Shown here piece by piece: positions 61,001 through 64,000 of a DNA stretch of 64,000 nucleotides. The position numbers were made by a program, and so were the translations under genes. The first letter of the stretch is position 1; each line of letters opens with the position of its first letter. The notes beneath the pieces were generated by a model. The model was not told the DNA's origin. It made no database searches and was given only the letters and a program-made list of their open reading frames with translations. The stretch spans positions 1 to 64,000 of the forward strand of contig CAKQXZ010000002.1 in the NCBI GenBank assembly GCA_934292955.1. Reading direction: 5' to 3'. The DNA comes from an uncultured Clostridia bacterium. Its GTDB lineage: Bacteria; Bacillota_A; Clostridia; Christensenellales; Borkfalkiaceae.

Positions 61001-61692
61001 GAATTGATCGTCATAGCGTCGCTTGCGTTGGTAAGTCCGAACGCAACGGATAAATCTTTATTTTCGGCAGATACGTCGGTCGCGGCATAAGGAACTTCTA
61101 CCGTAACGAGATATCCCGCCACCGTCTGACGATCGAAAGTGAATTTTTCGACGGTCGCCGTTATTCCGCTTTCGGTAACAGCCGCGTTAGTGGAAAGATT
61201 TTTAACCGCAACGTTTGCGTTTACGTCAACCGAAACCGAAATTGTTTTTTCCGAATATCCTTTAAGACGTTTAACCGCAGAAATAATAATTTCTATTCCG
61301 TCGTTGGAATACATATTTTCGCCTTCCGCAAAAATCGTATCGTCTTTAACGTACGCGTGGAAAATCATTTTCCCTGCGCCGACTGCCGCAATCTCGGCTG
61401 TGTCGTATTCCGCAAACCAAGCCGCAACCGCGGTGCTATCCCCTGCCTTTGCCGATGTTGTAATCGTGCTTTCGGGCATTTCTTCAAGATAAATCGCGTC
61501 GATAGGTTCGGGAGTGGAACTCGAAGAACCGCTGTCGCCCGTATCGGTAGACGTACCCGTGTCGGACGCGCTTACCGAGCCGCTCGATTCACTCGACGGG
61601 TCGTTCTCGTTGATACATGCCATAAGCGAACAGATCAGACTGAAGCACAGCACGAACACGAGAAGCGAAATAATCTTTTTCCCTTTTCTCAT
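58087..61692 (-). CDS. Multi-domain lipoprotein: carbohydrate-binding modules around an SGNH esterase
   Basis: 1201 residues. The lipobox is CSLMAC, with a Ser/Thr/Asp linker. In order: a CBM9/DOMON-like beta-sandwich (about 65-265); a concanavalin-like module (about 290-455); an SGNH esterase domain with LFIGDSYID (near 478), GVGGTRIE, HIGVNDID and NPDGLHYGLDGY (near 626); a second concanavalin-like module (about 665-860); and two CBM9-like domains beginning TVDGDISDW (near 876) and KIDGDVSDW (near 1051). All SGNH catalytic positions are present. A cell-surface deacetylase that stays bound to polysaccharide fits. TTGGAGG precedes the ATG. Confidence 0.82.
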   Translation of the reverse strand: MRKGKKIISLLVFVLCFSLICSLMACINENDPSSESSGSVSASDTGTSTDTGDSGSSSSTPEPIDAIYLEEMPESTITTSAKAGDSTAVAAWFAEYDTAEIAAVGAGKMIFHAYVKDDTIFAEGENMYSNDGIEIIISAVKRLKGYSEKTISVSVDVNANVAVKNLSTNAAVTESGITATVEKFTFDRQTVAGYLVTVEVPYAATDVSAENKDLSVAFGLTNASDAMTINSVFDTTYGVDYKNVHTFVKVTSDGFEANPYLEYGMVWGNANENLPASSVWNVDYDDNSENAHIYNTDVDNKDNYIYMRNSNLLNYYAEAKFSLKEIRNGEKWSKFGFVVTSADGAKGFFYYVDAVSADGETVNENSVNVGYNNRAGVGAWAGNYRGLASLGGTSAAYTDGNYVTLGVYRQNGAFRLFANGNPVGTVSAGIDFDEEAFIGIASFNIIFDVKDYKLVTDEQALEQYRINSVEKQNLFIGDSYIDTAFWYSYNNSFTTETSANEGVGGTRIEYWQNMVGTLNAMYKPQNIVMHIGVNDIDNGVTGEQTIVMLDKLFAMLKTNFPQTEIYYVGLVHNMMFPLMWGEYDKVNAHVAELAKNDDAIHYIDMASVITADSTGSTMKWFNPDGLHYGLDGYAAFDKAICEALGVERVDSENGFGGMTVEGAPAYSYSSGWKFENGTVHNTGAAEAQLYFSSVYAADFYAEAKISIAGLTAADNYAKAGLAFRSEKGLWFWALDLAKDANANDYYNNGWSQVFFRPETAGAKDWNWNGCWSAFQWTYNNQYPVEYPAGTSFDYKTDKSFITLAVAKVGKDAWFISEGKVVNMLKDVFGEDEKVAAAVVNFNMEMYVKDAVTITDPDALNEKLTSMKIYRSTKTVDGDISDWSADDLTNPVVIPASDGRKVTVYATMAEDGMYVFYDVIHNNFVNSNGNWWEKTNFELKLPDNLQRYASANGLFSRWEFGTRQINAVKFVSTVENGKAHTKAEAFISYSCIDGYDRDSAYIPAGFAWKTGGETGCAIVDGDFWFMPDADPGTRNIFVTAKGIKTGTARKIDGDVSDWADNTFENCHAENGQYSAFLGDDGLYMMFKITAESIDVNRQLIGAGTWHLHVNLELFGTDNTHAARIYVFGGEVYHTGWVTDAAMKYIDGETEDTLYIEFFIANEHLIGVDQTTERVKIDIGGQLYPNDNSWRPYLRSNDTVGRA

Positions 61693-61825
61693 ATAAGACC
61701 TCCAAAGTCCTTATTATATTTTACCCGCTTCCGACTTTTGCGCCGGTCACGAATAATTACCTTAATGTTATCAGGTTTCTTTATTCGACCTTAAAAATAC
61801 TTTTTTGCCGCCATTAAATCGCGTT

Positions 61826-61866
61826 CCTTGACAAACTCGTCTTGTCAAGGAAAAGGCATGCCTTTT
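61826..61866. promoter_or_regulatory. Two adjacent palindromes
   Basis: CCTTGACAA (61826-61834) / TTGTCAAGG (61842-61850) with a 7-nt loop is directly followed by the perfect palindrome AAAAGGCATGCCTTTT (61851-61866). They lie between lacI and the 1201-residue gene and could be a terminator or protein-binding sites. Confidence 0.45.
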
Positions 61867-61889
61867 CAAAAATTTTCTATAAAATATCG

Positions 61890-61910
61890 GTCTATAGGTC
61901 GATTATCGGT
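61890..61910 (+). repeat. Dispersed 21-nt repeat
   Basis: GTCTATAGGT then CGATTATCGGT, 13 nt from the stop of the LacI-type gene. Confidence 0.8.
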
Positions 61911-61923
61911 TGTTTTTTATAAA

Positions 61924-62904
61924 TCAGACGGTCGTACCTTCGGCAATAAACACGTCTGCTTTTTCTGTTTTTATCCCGCCGCTGTTCTTTTCTATTCTTT
62001 CTATAATAAGCGAAACGGCGTCGCTGCAAAGCTTGGGTTTATCCGTTCCGACCGAAGTAAGTCTTTGCGGAATTTTTATTTCTTCCTGAATATTGTCGTA
62101 CCCGACGATTTTAACTTTGGGCAGGTTGTATTTTTCTATATAGAACAGCGTTTCGAAAGCGATCATATCGTTAAAACAGAATATGCCGTCGGGATATTTA
62201 TCACCTTTAAGTTCTTTTATCTTTTCGCCGAATTCTTCGTTGTCAAGCCCCGATCTTATAAGCAGTTCGGGCGCAATTCCGTTTTCTTCGAGAACCGCCT
62301 TAAACCCGTCGTAACGGTCGAACGCGCAGGTCAGCGACATTACTTCCGAAATCATAAGAATTTTTTTACACCCCGATTCCAGAAGTTTTTTCGCCGCAAG
62401 TCTGCCGCCTTTCACGTCGTCGGTATAAACGTAATCGACGCCCGAAACGTCGGTTTTTCTTCCGAACAGCAAAACAGGCACTTTATACTCGCCTATAAGC
62501 GAAACGATACATTCTTCGGGTTCGATGAAAGTTATAATGCCGTCCACGTTGTGCGAAATCGCCGTCAGATAAGATTCTCTGTCTAAACTCCATTTCCTTT
62601 GCGAAAGCGTGAGCATCGTGTATCCGCGCTCTTTAAGGCAGAACTGAATGTAGTCCGCCATAATAGAGAAGTAAACGTTTCTTAAGTTATCGAAAACCAC
62701 CGCAATAAGTCGGGTAGCCCCGCTTCTGAGCGCGGTCGCCGTGGAATTTTTAACGTAATTCAGTTCGGAAGCGATGGCAAGTATCCTGTCTCTCGTTTCG
62801 GGCGAAATATCGGGAGCGTTTCTCATCGCGCGCGATACCGTCTGCGGGGTCACGTTAGCCGCTTTTGCTACGTCTTTGATTGTAATTCTCGTTTTGTTTG
62901 TCAT
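61924..62904 (-). CDS. LacI-family transcriptional repressor
   Basis: 326 residues from the ATG at 62904; a TTG three codons earlier is also possible, as AAAGGA lies between the ideal distances for both. The N-terminal helix-turn-helix ITIKDVAKAANVTPQTVSRAMRN and hinge are typical, followed by a periplasmic-binding-protein-like ligand domain (VVFDNLRNVYFS, GIFCFNDMIAFETLFYI). It lies 112 nt after the GH43 gene on the same strand and upstream of the second transport operon. The TTAACG array ahead of GH43 has the CG-centred palindromic form of LacI operators and is a good candidate for its target. Confidence 0.92.
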   Translation of the reverse strand: MTNKTRITIKDVAKAANVTPQTVSRAMRNAPDISPETRDRILAIASELNYVKNSTATALRSGATRLIAVVFDNLRNVYFSIMADYIQFCLKERGYTMLTLSQRKWSLDRESYLTAISHNVDGIITFIEPEECIVSLIGEYKVPVLLFGRKTDVSGVDYVYTDDVKGGRLAAKKLLESGCKKILMISEVMSLTCAFDRYDGFKAVLEENGIAPELLIRSGLDNEEFGEKIKELKGDKYPDGIFCFNDMIAFETLFYIEKYNLPKVKIVGYDNIQEEIKIPQRLTSVGTDKPKLCSDAVSLIIERIEKNSGGIKTEKADVFIAEGTTV

Positions 62905-63016
62905 TTTCGGCAATAATCCTTTCGTCGTTATGCAACTATTTCCGACACCGCGTTTGTTCGCCGCTTTTTATCTTCGCTACCGTTATGTTTTCGCGGCTCG
63001 TAGTTTTCGTTTAACC

Positions 63017-63898
63017 TTATAAATCTATTATCATTACGTCACCGTCGAAACGAACGGGAGCAATGCAGGCACGGCGGTCGCCGCTCGGTTTATCGTAATC
63101 GGTGTGAATATGGAACGCCGTCATAAGCTGCCCGTCTTTATCTGTAAAAAAGCAGTTGTGCCCGGGGCCCGAAAACTCGTTTTCTTTATATCTAAGTATG
63201 GGGTTTTTATCGTATTTTATGAATTTGCCCATCGGCTTATCGCTCATGGCAACGCCCACCGAATATTCTCTGCAATCGAAACAGTTAACCGAATAGCAAA
63301 GATAATATATACCGCTTCTTTTAAGCACGGCGGGAGCTTCGTTCCATTTCCAGTCCGCGCAGTGCGAAGTTTCCCACGGCACGTCGGGCGTGGTCAGTTT
63401 TACAGGTTCGCCCACCACTTTCATCCCATCGATCGAGAATTTAACGCAGTAAATCTCACTCGTATGCACGCCGTTTATAACGTTTTCGCTGCAATCGCGT
63501 GAAAAATACAGATAGCCCTGCTTGTCGTCGTCAATAAACAACGAACCGTCTATAACCGCGTAACCGTAATCGAAAATCGGCTCGTCACCGACGTTTTCAA
63601 ACGGACCGCAAGGCGAATCGGCAACGGCAAGCCATAAACGCAAACTATGATTTTTTGCCCACCTTGCGGTGTAAATCATATAATATTTGCCGCTGATTTC
63701 ATACACTTCGGGGGCCCAGTAACAGTTCTCGGTAACGCCGGCTGCCTTAAAACAGTATCCGCAATTTTTCCAATTCAAAAGATCGGTTGAAGAAAAATAT
63801 AAAAATCCGTCGGGAGCTGAAGTCGCGTACATATAGTAAGTATCGCCCGCCCTTAAAATAAACGGATCACCTATACCGGTAATTGCTGTTTCAATCAT
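63017..63898 (-). CDS. Glycoside hydrolase family 43
   Basis: 293 residues, a minimal single-domain GH43 without signal peptide. The motifs are TGIGDPFILRAGDTYYMYAT (Asp near 11), YWAPEVYEISGKYYMIYTAR, AVIDGSLFIDDDKQGYLYFS (Asp near 115) and WNEAPAVLKRSGIYYLCYS (Glu near 188). It would cleave arabinose or xylose residues from imported oligosaccharides. GCGGAG precedes the ATG. It is probably co-transcribed with lacI and controlled by the operator array upstream. Confidence 0.88.
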   Translation of the reverse strand: MIETAITGIGDPFILRAGDTYYMYATSAPDGFLYFSSTDLLNWKNCGYCFKAAGVTENCYWAPEVYEISGKYYMIYTARWAKNHSLRLWLAVADSPCGPFENVGDEPIFDYGYAVIDGSLFIDDDKQGYLYFSRDCSENVINGVHTSEIYCVKFSIDGMKVVGEPVKLTTPDVPWETSHCADWKWNEAPAVLKRSGIYYLCYSVNCFDCREYSVGVAMSDKPMGKFIKYDKNPILRYKENEFSGPGHNCFFTDKDGQLMTAFHIHTDYDKPSGDRRACIAPVRFDGDVMIIDL

Positions 63899-63925
63899 AA
63901 ATTACTCCGCATTTTATATAGTTTT

Positions 63926-63943
63926 TACACAATAAAATGTGTA
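63926..63943 (-). promoter_or_regulatory. Palindrome in GH43 leader
   Basis: TACACAATAAAATGTGTA is an inverted repeat of TACAC with an 8-nt centre, inside the presumed 5' leader. It could be a second protein-binding site or an mRNA hairpin. Confidence 0.35.
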
Positions 63944-63958
63944 TTTTTACCCTTTCGC

Positions 63959-63994
63959 TAACGTTAACGTTAACGTTAACGTAACTGTATTATA
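63959..63994 (-). promoter_or_regulatory. LacI-type operator array overlapping a promoter
   Basis: A hexamer array of TTAACG units runs from 63959 to 63985, giving overlapping AACGTT palindromes. A minus-strand -10 box TATAAT (plus-strand ATTATA, 63989-63994) lies next to it, so the array covers the expected transcription start of the GH43-lacI unit. The -35 box would be outside the window. Repression by the neighbouring LacI protein is inferred. Confidence 0.7.
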
Positions 63995-64000
63995 CCACAA

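Noticed and set aside
58933..61053. Plus-strand open frame of 706 codons opposite the SGNH lipoprotein
   Set aside because: Same shadow effect; the minus-strand gene has lipobox, clear domains and a good ribosome binding site.

Overview
The window looks like chromosome of an uncultured, anaerobic, gut-type Clostridia (Bacillota). The support is a Spo0A-family protein, a SpoIIQ-like M23 protein, AGGAGG-type ribosome binding sites, many Cys-anchored lipoproteins, an FMN riboswitch ahead of ribU, a class II fructose-bisphosphate aldolase, and two carbohydrate ABC transporters without their own ATPase. Deeper placement is not possible from this sequence alone.

Layout. (1) 1-5.3 kb: a tRNA-Lys(CTT), then a strongly AT-rich minus-strand cassette of four small genes (one DUF4279-like), a Spo0A-family protein whose receiver domain has lost its catalytic residues, an FmdB-type zinc ribbon, an M23 peptidase and an unknown anchored protein. 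(2) 5.5-19.7 kb: a MATE exporter and a first glycan-utilisation block (three SGNH esterases, two GH43, an RpiB-like isomerase, an alpha/beta-hydrolase lipoprotein, GH110, GH78) ending with an AraC regulator. (3) 19.9-38.2 kb: a closely spaced minus-strand gene run, probably one operon of about 17 kb: GH35, solute-binding protein, two permeases, a 1039-residue Ig-like secreted protein, a DUF4838 protein, a small Ig-like lipoprotein, a GH109-like Gfo/Idh/MocA protein and a 1407-residue Big_2-type lipoprotein. A sialate O-acetylesterase-type protein lies upstream. (4) 38.3-51 kb: more housekeeping-like genes: a nitrate/sulfonate-type ABC importer, a TM1266-type hydrogenase-system regulator, fba, riboswitch plus ribU, a DUF975 membrane protein, an Mrp/NBP35 ATPase, three unknowns and an M29 aminopeptidase. 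(5) 51-64 kb: a second sugar-transport and glycan locus (1201-residue SGNH/carbohydrate-binding lipoprotein, solute-binding protein, two permeases, 1005-residue GH43 lipoprotein), a LacI regulator and a further GH43 with an operator-like TTAACG array at the window edge.

How it works together. Surface lipoproteins and secreted or cytoplasmic glycosidases and esterases would trim arabinose-, rhamnose-, galactose- and possibly GalNAc- or sialic-acid-decorated glycans. The two importers take up the products and probably share an MsmX-like ATPase encoded elsewhere. AraC and LacI proteins provide local control.

The least explained signal is a 21-nt near-palindromic repeat, core CTATAAGTCGATTATCGG, with about 13 copies. 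It often lies just after stop codons or inside terminators and occasionally inside coding sequence. A second repeat family of 70 bp occurs as three tandem copies and one solo copy.
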